From positions 1,559,804 through 1,623,803 of the forward strand of contig NW_022985167.1 of assembly GCF_010093535.1 (NCBI RefSeq): a stretch of 64,000 bases of DNA. Direction: 5' to 3'. The position numbers and the translations under genes were made by a program. This document shows positions 11,547 to 22,355 of the stretch, piece after piece. The notes below the pieces were generated by a model. It was not told the origin of the DNA. It ran no database searches and was given only the letters and a program-made list of their open reading frames with translations. The stretch comes from Lindgomyces ingoldianus (taxonomy: Eukaryota; Ascomycota; Dothideomycetes; Pleosporales; Lindgomycetaceae). Numbering within the stretch: position 1 is the stretch's first letter; each line of letters opens with the position of its first letter.

Positions 11547-12509
11547 CTAACTAGTATTCTTAGCCTCTGCCCTTGCATCCTTCAATACACTATCATCTAT
11601 CAAATCCTTCAACATACTCTCGCTCATCGCGCTCCTCCGATCCACATCAGCCACATATGAATCCTCTCTTACTAACACACTCAACAAATCTTCCGGGAGC
11701 GTACCTGACCACGTATGCACCGGCCAGACGGCCTTGAGAATATCCTCCTTCATACTAACAGCGTCCGCCGCCCGCTTATAAACTTTATCCGGTTGGTCTC
11801 GAAACAGCGCCATGGCCTTTTCTAAAGCGCGGATGAAGTCTACGATTTCCTTGCGCTTAGTCGCATTCGCAAGTTTGTCGGATGTTGTGTGCAAGTTGAA
11901 GATTTCACGGTAGACTTTCGCATCTTGGAAGAAAACCGCATTGTCAAGCCCAATCTCCCGCGCTGCGAGCTCGACGGTAGGTTCCCACATCCCGACGGCA
12001 TCGACCTGGCCACTCTTGAGCATGGCAGGGAAAGTGCCGCTGCCGCAGGGCTCCGCTAGACACACGCTGCCGGAGACGGTGGTATATTCACTGTCTTTGA
12101 CGCCCACGCTCGCCATGTATTTCTGCACGAAGTAGCCCGCGCTGGTGCCGCTTACGACACCGATTCTCTTGCCTTTGAGATCCTTCGCGGTGGTGATGCC
12201 GGACTTCTTGTTGCCGACGATGCGGTATGCGACTTCAGCTTCCGTATAGATGATCCGCAGGTTCTTGTGTGTTGCATAGTTTCGGAGCGCCTGTGTTTCA
12301 GCGTTCGAGGCGATGTCGACGCTAGTGTCGGAGAAGAGGGTTGGAACGCCGCCGTTGACAATGCTGACGGTGCCGTTGAAGAAGTCTTCTTTCGCGATCT
12401 TCTCGGGTGTGTATTCAATTACGTTGAGTGCTGAAGCTATTTTGATGGCGGCGAGAGTGGGATGGAGGAGTGGGAGGAGAAATAATAGAAGGGAAATTTG
12501 GTGCCGCAT
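11547..12509 (-). CDS. Secreted substrate-binding-protein-like (SsuA/THI5/NMT1 fold)
   Basis: The frame from ATG at 12509 gives 320 residues, starting with a signal peptide (MRHQISLLLFLLPLLHPTLAA). The mature part reads as a type-II periplasmic binding protein of the nitrate/sulfonate/thiamine-precursor class: an N-terminal lobe with SIVNGGVPTLFSDTSVDIAS, the hinge-region signature AKDLKGKRIGVVSGTSAGYF, and FPAMLKSGQVDAVGMWEPT in the second lobe. Bacterial relatives feed ABC importers, but fungi lack such importers. A secreted fungal copy may scavenge or sense a small ligand; transfer from bacteria is plausible. The frame also continues upstream (MSRNGYDTYTYLSSS...), but that part lies in a transposable element, so the Met at 12509 is the native start. 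Its ATG sits inside the element's target-site duplication. Confidence 0.75.
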   Translation of the reverse strand: MRHQISLLLFLLPLLHPTLAAIKIASALNVIEYTPEKIAKEDFFNGTVSIVNGGVPTLFSDTSVDIASNAETQALRNYATHKNLRIIYTEAEVAYRIVGNKKSGITTAKDLKGKRIGVVSGTSAGYFVQKYMASVGVKDSEYTTVSGSVCLAEPCGSGTFPAMLKSGQVDAVGMWEPTVELAAREIGLDNAVFFQDAKVYREIFNLHTTSDKLANATKRKEIVDFIRALEKAMALFRDQPDKVYKRAADAVSMKEDILKAVWPVHTWSGTLPEDLLSVLVREDSYVADVDRRSAMSESMLKDLIDDSVLKDARAEAKNTS

Positions 12510-12510
12510 G
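12503..12510. repeat. Target-site duplication, left copy (GCCGCATG)
   Basis: The 8-bp word gccgcatg directly abuts the left terminal inverted repeat and recurs at 13652-13659 next to the right one. Read on the minus strand it contains the ATG of the substrate-binding-like gene. Confidence 0.85.
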
Positions 12511-13651
12511 CAGCGCTTCCAACGAGGCGTAGTACTGTACGATTGGGCGTTTTTGAGGCCTGTACGGGTGAGATTTTGAGTACGTTCGTACGGCAGGGAG
12601 GAGGAGAGGTAGGTGTACGTATCGTAACCGTTACGGCTCACGTGATCTGTACGAGTAGTACAATTCGATTAAAGTACGTCGTACTCTAGTCAAAACAGCT
12701 AATATTATAGGTCTCTAGAGACGCAGGATTAAGGTCTAAATAGCCATTAGATAACTGATTCTCCCTAGTAACATGAGCAGGGAGGTCTAAAAGCTCGCTG
12801 CTTACTACCTTGTTCCGTAACCAATTCTTCTAGAGTTGAATAGCCTCAATCGTCAGTTACCGTACGACCAGCCGCGCTGAGAACCTTGCTCATGGCATCA
12901 ACAGCAGAGCCAGAGGCGGATTACCTTGCCCTGCTCCTCTATAAGCGTCAAATCCGCGCCATGAGCCCATACTTTTAACAGCGTACAATTGCCTCGCAAC
13001 ATAGTCTTGTTCTTCACGCGGTAACCTAATCGCGCTAAGGGCAACGCCTGTTTTAAGTCTAACATCTATATATTATTCCAGTCAATTGCAAACTCAACCC
13101 CAGCGTTACAATTACAGTCCTCCAGGAACTGCTGCAACTGATCTTCAGCCACAGACAGTGTACTATCGCGGGATGAGGCAGGAGACGCAGTGTAGAGGGC
13201 TCTCGACTTCTGCAGTCTACGAGACTGCGCAAAATAGGCGACAGAGGTATCCAATTAACTAGATGAGGCCTGTAAGGCGGCGAGGCGCGTGGATGGATAG
13301 CCCTGCAATAGAAAATAGTTAGTAATAGGCATTTTTAAGACAACAGACTGCAGATGGATATATTAAAAGACTTAGAAAGAGATTTACGCGTCCTCACAAA
13401 ACTTTTAGCTAATTAGAGCTCTAGAAACCCTCCTAAACGCTCCCGCAGGGCCGCTCTTCGCCAGAGCCGTCCTACTCCTCCAAAATCGCCATACAAACTT
13501 CCTAAAAGGGTAATACGGTCCGTACTACGTACCGTACCTAGGGCATCATTAAACGTACGGTACGGCTCACAAACTCGGTACGTTCGTACTGCTCACGTGA
13601 CCGTTACGGTTCACTTTGTACGGACCGTAGTACGGCCCGTTGGAAGCCCTG
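12511..13651. mobile_element. Non-autonomous hAT-like DNA transposon, 1141 bp
   Basis: Both ends carry an imperfect ~32-bp terminal inverted repeat. The left end begins CAGCGCTTCCAACG and the right end, reverse complemented, CAGGGCTTCCAACG. Each end abuts the same 8-bp word GCCGCATG. An 8-bp duplication and ends of the form CAG(N)G are hallmarks of the hAT superfamily. Subterminal regions (12580-12660 and 13510-13640) are packed with GTACG/CGTAC words, including GTACGTTCGTAC at both 12580-12591 and 13578-13589 and CACGTGA near both ends, likely transposase-binding repeats. No transposase frame is present; the longest internal ORF (13066-13254, minus) is 62 codons and unrecognised. It inserted exactly at the start codon of the gene to its left. 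Confidence 0.85.
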
Positions 13652-13659
13652 GCCGCATG
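13652..13659. repeat. Target-site duplication, right copy (GCCGCATG)
   Basis: Identical to 12503-12510. Beyond it (minus strand) lies what was probably the native 5' leader of the substrate-binding-like gene, ending ...CAGCTCAAC before the duplicated ATG. Confidence 0.85.
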
Positions 13660-16600
13660 TTGAGCTGGGGTTGCAGAAATGTGGGGAAACTGGAATAGGA
13701 TATTTGCGATTGGTGTGAATTGGATTTTAGCAATCAATTTGAGGAATCTGGTCGCATGATGTCTACCTTTTGGTGGAATGGAGCTGTTTTTGCATGCAGC
13801 ACTCCGAACCTCATTACTAGCGCACTGTAAAGACCTGATGTCTATAGGGTAAACCTGTGTGTACCCACCATCGACATTTGGGCCGCAAACCGGCCGTGAT
13901 ATATGGAAGACAAACTTGCTTTAAATACTCTCGCATTCAGGGCGAATGTGTAGATTGAAGAATAAGCTTTCAAATAAGCTTTCAATATCCGGCAGTTCGT
14001 GGATAGGCGAGAATAGCGTCAGGAGTAGCTAATTGAACAGGGGTGAGCATGGCAATGCGGGGTGCCTGTAAGACCTGAAACTGGAGTAATTAGTTTGAGT
14101 TCTGGAATGGTACCGGTAAAGAAGTGGTCTCAGTGACTCGTATCCAGGGTAGAGATGACTAGCTGAGATCTGCTCACCAGATTCTAGAGGAATTTTCAAA
14201 TTGCACTCTACCATTCTTCTCCCTATGTTGTTGATACTTTACCATGAATGGTTGATTAAGCTTAGCGTAATCTCGCCCTTCTTTTATCCTTCTTGTCAAC
14301 TATGGCCTTGTGGGCCCGGCGACTACTTCATTGTGGTCTCGGCTTCGAAGTCATAGAGTTCAGAGCTGCATGGAAAGTTCTTACCTATGTAGCTCCGAAG
14401 AATAGAGGAGTATATATCCACCGTTTGGGCACCACGGAGTTTCTTTTGGGAGGTGGAAATAAGCTTAAGGCCTCGTTGAGCACTTCTTGAATCGTCCGAT
14501 CGCCATCGTAGATTCTAGCCTTTCACCTTTGCGTTTTTGTAAGCTATAATGAGAAGCGAAATTGAATTTAAGAATGGTGATGAATGTATTTGAAATGTCT
14601 ACGCCGAGCGTTCAGCAAACAGATACTGGTGCGGAAATGGCTGGTGTACACCGGCTCTGTTTGCTGTGAAACTTGAACACAGAATCTCCCAATGAAGCAG
14701 GTGAGAAGTGAAGGCATTTGCCGTTGCAGAAAGGCCACACAACTACTTGCAGTTATTGAGCGGAATCAGGTCGAATTTTGGTGTGGTGGTGGCGGGCACA
14801 ATCGGGATTAAGCTTCGATAAGGGAGAGTAGAGGTTACTAAGGAAAGTCGCATCTCTCACAATAGTCAAGGGTAAAAAGGTGTGAAGGAAGGATGAAAAT
14901 ATTAAGGCCCAAGGTAGAGCACTCAGGTTCATGGGGATAGTGGGATAATCCAGAGCACTAGGTGACGCCACTACCCTTCCACCATCCTTTCCTTTCATTT
15001 TGGAGCAGGCGAAAACTTTTGACACCGAAAGGCACATACTATGACAACCTAGTATTTCACGTGAAATCATGTCTACCTGGCACCTGTGTGTGCGATACTG
15101 GATGCCTAGGGCACGAAAGTGATATGATGGGAAGGTGAATACTCGTTGGATACACGAATCGTGCAGACTTTATCTAATCTGAACTTGATCATCACCTCGC
15201 TACACCTGGTGACTTGTAAAGGGAACGAAGTATTCGTCGCAAAATGCCTGTATAACTAATAATGCGAAGCGCCTATGTATCTAGAGTTGAGGAGATAGTT
15301 AGTTACCTAGAGTTAATATTACTAAGCCTTCTTAGTACTGCCAAGGTTCAAGCAGCCCTATGAACAATCCCGTGGCATCGGTATTAGCATCGGTGTGCAA
15401 GAGCAACACACCGCTACCGTTCCTGCAGATCATGCTGACGGACGCCCTGCCCTCTGGTTCGGTCGTCTGTGTCAGATCATTGGGGATGTTGCTTATACTC
15501 GACGTTTACAGTGATGGTGAAGTGCCTTAGATACTCATTGGCGGGGTAAGATGCAGTCGTAAGCAAACTTGGTCATAGGGCGAAGCGTATGCACGCAGCT
15601 CAATCCGAACGTCCCTCTGACATCCTTTGACGTAGATGCGTTCCTGATTGTGTGGATTTAAGTAAGCTGCAGCCGTATCGGTCGGCAGTAGGGGCAATTT
15701 TCTCGTATTAGTGGCTGCGCCGACTGCCTCCAAGCCGTGTTCCCACACTCTCCAAACCCAGAGCTCCAGTTTCGCTCACCTCTCGGGGTCGTCATCGTCA
15801 TGGAGATTAGCTAGTCTGGCACCGCGGCTGGTGCGGCAAGGAAAGAAAGCGTTGTGACACAAGTGATAAAGTATCTGAACTACAACTGCCCTGGGCGTGG
15901 TCTAGATGCCCGTGTGCCGTGCTTTGCCACGCCTGTGAAACGTGAAGCACGAGCTGGAGAAGGCGCAGCTAGAGGAGGCAAAGCTGGTTTCGAGGGAATC
16001 TCGGGGTTCATAGGTGGTACAGCCCAAAGGATCGTGCTGAAGTCAGATATGTAGGTATTATGCTCTGAGCCACATGAGAAATACTAGTTTAGACGAATTA
16101 GCGTCAGGTTCTTGAGTTACCAATCTTCCTCTCTAGACGTGAGAAAGCGTCACAGTCACACGAAGCTCTCAAAAGCGGTACCGAACTTGAAGCTGACACG
16201 AAGAGAGAGAAAGATGGAAAAGTTTTTTTGACAATGTAGGATGGACTATACACAGTAGACCGAGTTCCTAAGGTAAAGAAGAGGATTCTGCCTCGCGTAG
16301 AGAGGACGCTGGCCAAGCGAGGGATAGACGAACAGGTGCTCAAACTTTCAAACTGAGGATGTGATTCGTTTAGATCCAGAAATAATGATTGGCGTGCTCC
16401 TCCGAAAGTATATATTAACGACGAATCCTTTATCAAGGGGGCGGCAGATACGACCCCAAGGTGATAGAGGCGTCAGATTCGGGGTTTTAGGTGCCGGGCC
16501 ACGGAGCCTGTCGTGTACTGCATCTCCCCGAGTGTTCGGGCCGAGCACTCACCACTGACAGTTTCGAAAGTAACGCTTGAGAAGGGCAGTTATATCTAGA

Positions 16601-17541
16601 GCTAGAGCTGGTGGGGATCGAGTTAGTATTTGTATCAGGCTGGGTGGAGCCGAAAGGCTCCCAGAAAGAACTGGAGAACTCGGCCGAGAATCTCGCGACC
16701 GTCTGACAAACGTCTGACAAAGTAGGCAGGACGCTCGTTGGACCCGACAGCTTGGGATGGATTCTGGTACTTTTTGCAAGCACGAGCATGAGTGGGATTG
16801 CGGAGATGGCGATGCTGTGCGTCGTGGGGCTGAAACGACATTGACCGATGGGGATAATTCGGCAGAGGACAGGTGGCTCCTGAAAGCCGAACGCCTTGTT
16901 GAGGCGTGAGCGAAGAGTTTCCTCCTGTGGTGATAGATGTTGATGGCAGTGAAGCGGGAGTGGTATTTACCGGGGGGATGGAGACCTGTAGGCCGGAGAC
17001 AAGCGAATGATAAGCCGTCCAGCACTTTTGTCTTCGCCCTCGCCAATAGCAAGAAACAGATTTGCTCGATGCCATTCAACCCGAATCTTTAACCGCTCGA
17101 GGACCAAATCCAGCACAAGAATATGACCTGCAGGCGTCTCGCTCATGCAGTCAGTCCCAGGTGTGATTGGTCGGGGAAAGCCTGCGGGTCGTCCGATGGC
17201 TGGGGCAAGCTAGCGCGAGGAGAGCTTGGCGACGCGCCTTGGATCGAGGACAGCAAAATCTCAACAGTCCCCTCGCCCTCGGCCGGAAGCTCTCATGCTC
17301 TTGCTTTGTTCTTGCCAGACATCATCAGCAGCCCCAGATCCCCCATGTAAACTCTCACGGCCGACTGCACGACCGATTGATAGTGTCAGAGTCATATCTA
17401 CTCCCAAAACGGCCGTGTCCGACCGGCCGACCGACGGAGCTGCAAACTTCCCCTCACAAACGGCAACCTCCCCTCGCAACCCGCGTCCACGACGAGAAAT
17501 CCTCGTCCTGCGCGTGCAGCTTGTGGCCCTGGGCCGTCCCA
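13660..17541. other. Long intergenic region, no supported gene
   Basis: Nearly 3.9 kb with only short frames. The first few hundred bases are probably the separated promoter of the substrate-binding-like gene. At 16487-17079 (minus) all three frames stay open for about 100-175 codons, which reflects composition rather than three genes; one of them might be an exon, but nothing identifies it. About 17100-17541 is the upstream region of the next gene. Confidence 0.45.
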
Positions 17542-18363
17542 ATGGCCGCATTCAAGAGCGACCCTTCCCGCCACGACGCGAAACCCGAACAACAAGCCAC
17601 GACAAGCTCGGCCCGTCTGGCGCGTGTAGTGCAGGAATTCGAGGAGCTGGTCGCGGGCATCGAGGCATCGTTGTTGCGGTCGCTGGAGGAGGATGCCTCG
17701 CAATCACGAGCACCAGACCGCGAATCGGGAAGGAGGAGACAAGAGGTTCGGCGCCTCGCTTGCCGACTCGCCCTTTCCGAACTCAACACGGCGTACTCGC
17801 GCAAGCAGATCCGGGACTCGCTCTGGGCAGCCGAAGCGCAGGGCAAGTGGGCCGAAGACCAGCTGCACCTCACCGGCGGTGCCGACGAGGACTCAGGCCT
17901 GGGGAATGTGTGCAACGGCTATTTCCGGCTGTACTCGACGGAGCTGTTCGACATGCTAGGACAACCGGTAGACCTGCGCTTCGGCACGTTACGATTCTAT
18001 ACCTCCACTGCGCCCGATTCACCCGGCCTGGATCAAGAATCGCGGTCGACCAGTGTAGAATTAGCCCTAAATTCTGCCTTCTACATCGCGGACTCCTCCG
18101 AAACCTTGCCCTATCACCACTTCAACATCCCAGACTCGCCGTCACTGCAAAACAGAGGCATCTTGAGTAGGAGATGGGAAGATGGCGGTACCTTTCCGGA
18201 GTTTGACTCGTGGCTTCTCTTCACCTTCCTCGGAAATGGCTGCCTTAAAGTAGAGATTCCGATCGAGATGTGTGCGGATATTTACGGAGGTGCGTTGAAC
18301 GGAAGAGAGAATGAAGAGGTCCTCTTCTGGGGCGTTCTCGTCGAAGACGAGGCTGGCGGGTAG
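17542..18363 (+). CDS. Hypothetical protein, 273 aa
   Basis: Intronless frame starting MAAFKSDPSRHDAKPEQQ in good context (TCCCAATGGCC). The open frame extends 125 codons further upstream, but that part is low-complexity and looks like a leader. Residues about 30-60 form an acidic helix (FEELVAGIEASLLRSLEED). The C-terminal two thirds have mixed alpha/beta character with many aromatic residues (GNVCNGYFRLYSTELFDMLG, FDSWLLFTFLGNGCLKVEIP). No signal peptide, membrane segment or known domain is recognised. A second overlapping frame at 17226-18170 is Pro/Arg-rich and treated as a shadow. The region is notably GC-rich compared with its flanks. Confidence 0.65.
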   Translation: MAAFKSDPSRHDAKPEQQATTSSARLARVVQEFEELVAGIEASLLRSLEEDASQSRAPDRESGRRRQEVRRLACRLALSELNTAYSRKQIRDSLWAAEAQGKWAEDQLHLTGGADEDSGLGNVCNGYFRLYSTELFDMLGQPVDLRFGTLRFYTSTAPDSPGLDQESRSTSVELALNSAFYIADSSETLPYHHFNIPDSPSLQNRGILSRRWEDGGTFPEFDSWLLFTFLGNGCLKVEIPIEMCADIYGGALNGRENEEVLFWGVLVEDEAGG

Positions 18364-19497
18364 GCGATTGAAAGCTTCCTCAAGTCGCGGGTGCTGGTGA
18401 AGCTACAGGCGGAGTTGGGCGGAGTTTGGCGTTTGGAAGCGCCATTGGGTTTGTATTGATGAACGGGTTTTCCCTTTCGCGGTGGACAAGCGTGCAAGGA
18501 CAACGCACCTACGACGACTAACGAATTTCCTTTTTTTCTCCTCCATTCTATGGCCGGGAGACGCAGCCGGGCGTCTCGCTTGTCCTGCCGACTGATTCCT
18601 GTTCTTCGCCAAAAGAATCAAGACAAACTGCCTTCTTTCATTTATTCTAGGAGGCTGCATGTGCTTAGCGTTTATTCTTCTTTTCGTCGTGCATATTGAA
18701 AGATGGAACGCCATTGGGAACGGATGGTCCAGGAAGAAACGGCAACACAATCCAAGACCAAGAACCTGGAGTTTGAGTTTGAATTTGAGACCATGGGAGG
18801 ATTTCGGTTTGCATCGTCTGTGTATCTTATGGAACCTATCGGTAGATGAGATACAATCCATGAAAAGCTCGATTTAACAGGTATGTGCGTCGAGGTGTCA
18901 AATCTTGCTAATGGAACTCAGTATGCTGCGCTCGCCAAGAGCCCAAGAGTGAAGGTGGCACTGGGCAGGCGGCGCGGGTCTGCAAAGTATGGAAGCCGAT
19001 ATTCTGCACCCTCGCGAAGGATGTTGGAAAGGCGGGATGTGATGCCGTTGGGGGCACCAAAAAGTGAAGGAGCTGTACTTGATTCTAGAGATATGCGGGC
19101 AAAAATGTGGTTGAAGGGACGACTATTGGCGAAATTACTTGGGTTGCTAATTTGTGTAAAGAGGAAGGAGTAAATGCTGCGGTGCCTCATCGATAACGTC
19201 ATGCCGACCTTTCGGTTCCGAATCGGAATCCGCATTCACTCCATTCACAACCTGAGCACGCAACGCAACCCGAATTTTGGCTGCGGAATTAAAAACCCTT
19301 TCGCTCCTTCCTCTCACCCTTTGATTCGACACTCCACCCCCACCCAACACCAACAGCTTCTCGAGGTGGAGCCTCTATCTAAGGTGTTGAACATTGACGC
19401 CAGCGAATACGAAAGGTATGGTCGCCGATTTGTAGACAATACTGCGAGGTGTTCTTCACGTGAGTAAGCCGAAGCTGATCTTCGCAGCATCGTCAAC
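18364..19497. other. Intergenic, no gene recognised
   Basis: Contains the 3' flank of the 273-aa gene and the leader of the next gene. A short plus-strand frame at 19174-19467 ends 30 bases before the next ATG; the space between is too short for an intron, so I do not join them. Confidence 0.5.
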
Positions 19498-20520
19498 ATG
19501 GAGCTGGACCAACCTCCGGCACCGAACAGCCAGTCTGAGTCAGTCATGGACAATGTACACCAGGCAGCCTTAAGTTACAGTTCACATGGGAGTGTTCTCG
19601 CTGGTGGTGCAGCCTCAATGTTCGTCGAGTCGAACCTTCCGCTGTCCTTTCACTCGGTCCTCACGTTTCGGGACAAAAACTCCCGCGCGATCGAAGGAAA
19701 CATCCAGCCATCATCGCCACCAACTCTTCAACGAAAAGACGAGGTTCGAGGACAATCTCGATACCTAAAGGCACTAAAGCTAAAGCTTGATGGACCATTA
19801 CCATGCTGCATTGTGGTTGACGAAAAACTTCAAGCTACCTGGCCCACGCGAGAATCCCGACAGCACGAAAAGCGCATCCTCCGAATCGAAACGATATTTT
19901 GGTTCCACGTCAGGAAGCACAGCAAAAATGACCAGGAACTCGCGGCTAGTCTTCCTTCCGCGAATAGTGATTTTCAGAGGGCAAAGTTCCGCGACCTCGA
20001 TGTTGAGGAGGAACTCGAAACTCTGACAACTTTGAATGATATTGAGAGTAAGCTTGGGAGGGAGAAGTGCAAGCAGGGAAATCTCGGCAGGGGGAAGAAA
20101 CGATGGCAGAGAAAGAGGATATTGGAATTGAAAAGAGCTCAACCAGGGAAGGTAAGCAAGCATGTAACCATGGACAGCTTTGCAAACATGAAGGTACCAA
20201 CAGGTCTGTGTAACAAGCACATTCATGTCAGCAAGAACGGTGGTAGTGGGAAGAGTAAAAACAAGATGAATGATAGCCTCGACGAAGAAGGGGATGCGAG
20301 CATGGAGATGTCGGAAGATGATGACGAGCAAGACCATGACGCCAACAATACCGGCGGGCACGTGGGCTTGGACAAGAAATACAACATCGACACTGAAGAA
20401 TGGCAGGCGCCCAACAATGCACGTGGACCTGAATTCTATAAAAATCGGACCCAGCAGAGGCAGATGAACATGGAGATGAACAAGTGGTTGACTGAGTCCC
20501 TGGAAGGAATGGAATTATAG
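19498..20520 (+). CDS. Hypothetical protein, acidic/basic charged, 340 aa
   Basis: Single-exon frame from ATG at 19498 (MELDQPPAPNSQSESVMDN). A basic block at about residues 180-205 (GRGKKRWQRKRILELKRAQ) could act as a nuclear-localisation signal. An acidic block follows at about 260-280 (DEEGDASMEMSEDDDEQDHD). The end (FYKNRTQQRQMNMEMNKWL) is helical and polar. The central part (SRYLKALKLKLDGPLPCCIVV) looks like a folded segment. No family recognised; nuclear location is an inference from charge pattern only. An AATAAA and a strong hairpin lie just 3'. Confidence 0.6.
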   Translation: MELDQPPAPNSQSESVMDNVHQAALSYSSHGSVLAGGAASMFVESNLPLSFHSVLTFRDKNSRAIEGNIQPSSPPTLQRKDEVRGQSRYLKALKLKLDGPLPCCIVVDEKLQATWPTRESRQHEKRILRIETIFWFHVRKHSKNDQELAASLPSANSDFQRAKFRDLDVEEELETLTTLNDIESKLGREKCKQGNLGRGKKRWQRKRILELKRAQPGKVSKHVTMDSFANMKVPTGLCNKHIHVSKNGGSGKSKNKMNDSLDEEGDASMEMSEDDDEQDHDANNTGGHVGLDKKYNIDTEEWQAPNNARGPEFYKNRTQQRQMNMEMNKWLTESLEGMEL

Positions 20521-20574
20521 TCAATCTGGTCGAAGACTTCCATACCGAATAAAGGAGGGCGTTATGTAAATCCG

Positions 20575-20609
20575 ATCAGAGCGTATAAAAGCTATCTATA
20601 CGCTCTGAT
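20575..20609. terminator. Perfect 13-bp hairpin in the 3' flank
   Basis: ATCAGAGCGTATA at 20575-20587 is perfectly complementary to TATACGCTCTGAT at 20597-20609, with a 9-nt loop. It lies 55 bases after the stop codon at 20520 and about 25 bases after an AATAAA (near 20548). It could form in the 3' UTR and influence 3' end formation or stability; the regulatory role is inference. Confidence 0.5.
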
Positions 20610-21166
20610 TTGTCCTTATCCATCTATTGGGGGCTTGGTAGTTCCTTGGGTCAGTATTCACGGAGGATGTGGCAATGGGGCGGATGATGTGCTCAACACC
20701 TGGTTGGAGTCATCGTCACTCGTGGTTCTAAGATTGAGCCCGGATGTCGAATATCTAATGTAAGGGTTGCTTTCTTTAATACCTATCGATCTAGCGTTCC
20801 TGCTAGATCAGTCATCTCAACCTTGAAAGCATTCACGAAAAACTATCAAAGTACTCCGTGATGCTAAGTCTTTCCCATCCTTTTCTCTTTGCAAACAATC
20901 TTAAAGCACGCGTAATAGACCTGAAACCTTAAGTAAGCACTATCGGCCCTCGGCACTGGCCTCAATGGCGGGGTGGAGCGCGAAAGTGGCAAGAGCAATG
21001 GGTCACTCGACTGCGCGACTGCCAAGATGCGCTAAACTCACCCGGGCGCGTACCTTTCTGCTCGTTGACCCTTTCAGCCTCCACTTTCCTCACCTCCTCA
21101 TTTCTTTCCACCTCTTTCCTCCATTACAGTCCAACGGCAGTTGTCAGGTGATCATACCTGCTCTCC
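20610..21166. other. Intergenic / upstream region of the bZIP-like gene
   Basis: No ORF of note. The last 100 bases are pyrimidine-rich, as expected of a promoter-leader region. Confidence 0.5.
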
Positions 21167-22355
21167 ATGCCCAGGAACGATACGCCAACACGACTCCTCA
21201 TCCGGGAGCAGGATGAGAAGAACCGACTAAGTAAGTTGAGGAGGAAGAACGCGAACGATGCAGAGCGGAAAAAACTTGAGGGGAGAGTTGGCCACCTCCT
21301 TGACCAGGCGGTAAGTTCAATATGCCAACCAGCAACGGGACGAGGGAGTACCTGCTCACCATATGCTAACATCACGGCGGAAGAGCAATTATCAGCCCGC
21401 TGGTGCTACTATTTCTCCGGTCCAAGGTGCTCCCGCCATTTCTGCTGCCTCTCAGGCAGCTCTGTCCACTATGCTAGCTCCTTTTCCACCAGCGCCACCT
21501 GAGATGCCCGCCGCAGTGAGTCTTAGTGCTTCTGACAGGGCTGATTCTGCCATGACGGCTGCTTTGTCCATCATGGCAGCTACAGCTCCATCGGCGCCAC
21601 CTGAGATGCCCGCCGCAGCGAGTCCCAGTTCTTCTAGCAGTGTTGATTCTGTACTTGGTGGTCTACGTAGCGTGGTTCCTGCTTCAGTCAAACAAGAATC
21701 GGGATTGGAGGCAGTCCGTGAAGTGTCCGAAGTACAGCAGCACCAAGAAAAGACTTGGGATCATCATGAAGCAGCCATGGTAGCTCGGTTCTTTGAAGCA
21801 CGCGTCCCTGGCCCCCTCTTGGCCCTCAATTTGTTCTATCAGAAGAAGGCATTCGACAAACAAGCAGCTCATGAACTGCTCGTACTGGGAGCCTCCAACA
21901 TTTTGAAATCGAAATTTCCTCGCACACCCTACATTCGAATTGGTAACACCGAATACGACTCCAGTACTGGAGGATTATGGAATCTCAGCTCCACCTCAAT
22001 CTGGGAGCATTACCGCAACGGAGAGCAATGGAATCAGGCTAAGTGGACCCCAGGAGGTGATCTAATCATCCAGAAGATTCAAGGGCAGGCTATCCTCTAT
22101 CTTGACTTCGGTGACAGGTCATTTTCTGCGGGCCCAATTAAGCTTCCTGAATTTGCGTCTCTTCTTCCTGTCGCTTGCACTGCAACGTGTCTGCGGACAC
22201 GGGCTATGATCGACTTTGAGATTATTTTCCTGCCAGATGCTTGCATGAAAGTCTGCTTCCCAACAGCTCTATTACTTGCAGAGGACCACGGTTGTAGAGT
22301 CCTTTCGGACACCATAGCTGAGTTTTCTGCGGTCTTTGTACAGTCTTTGGGATGA
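21167..22355 (+). CDS. Hypothetical protein with bZIP-like N-terminus
   Basis: Exon 1 is 21167-21310 (48 codons). Exon 2 starts at 21384 or 21396 (both acceptors keep phase 0) and ends at 22355, about 370 residues in total. Exon 1 is strongly basic and helical (LIREQDEKNRLSKLRRKNAN, then ERKKLEGRVGHLLDQ), resembling the basic region and first heptads of a bZIP factor but without the canonical N-x7-R spacing. Exon 2 begins with an internal duplication: two ~35-residue Ala/Pro/Ser units sharing APPEMPAA, at about 21465-21560 and 21561-21660. The C-terminal ~200 residues look globular (YIRIGNTEYDSSTGGLWNLS, GGDLIIQKIQGQAILYLDFG) and are not recognised. A transcription-factor role is possible but unproven. 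Confidence 0.55.
21465..21660 (+). repeat. Two-unit coding tandem duplication
   Basis: Two adjacent units share the exact stretch gcgccacctgagatgcccgc (at about 21495 and 21594) plus more diverged flanks. They encode the duplicated APPEMPAA segments in the low-complexity linker of the bZIP-like gene. Confidence 0.65.

Noticed and set aside
16487..17079. Three overlapping minus-strand frames of 100-176 codons
   Set aside because: All three frames are open at once, so openness reflects base composition; no domain, signal peptide or splice continuation supports any of them.
17226..18170. Long plus-strand frame overlapping the 273-aa gene
   Set aside because: Pro/Arg/Ser-rich shadow composition of a GC-rich gene; the overlapping frame ending at 18363 has balanced composition and a good start context.
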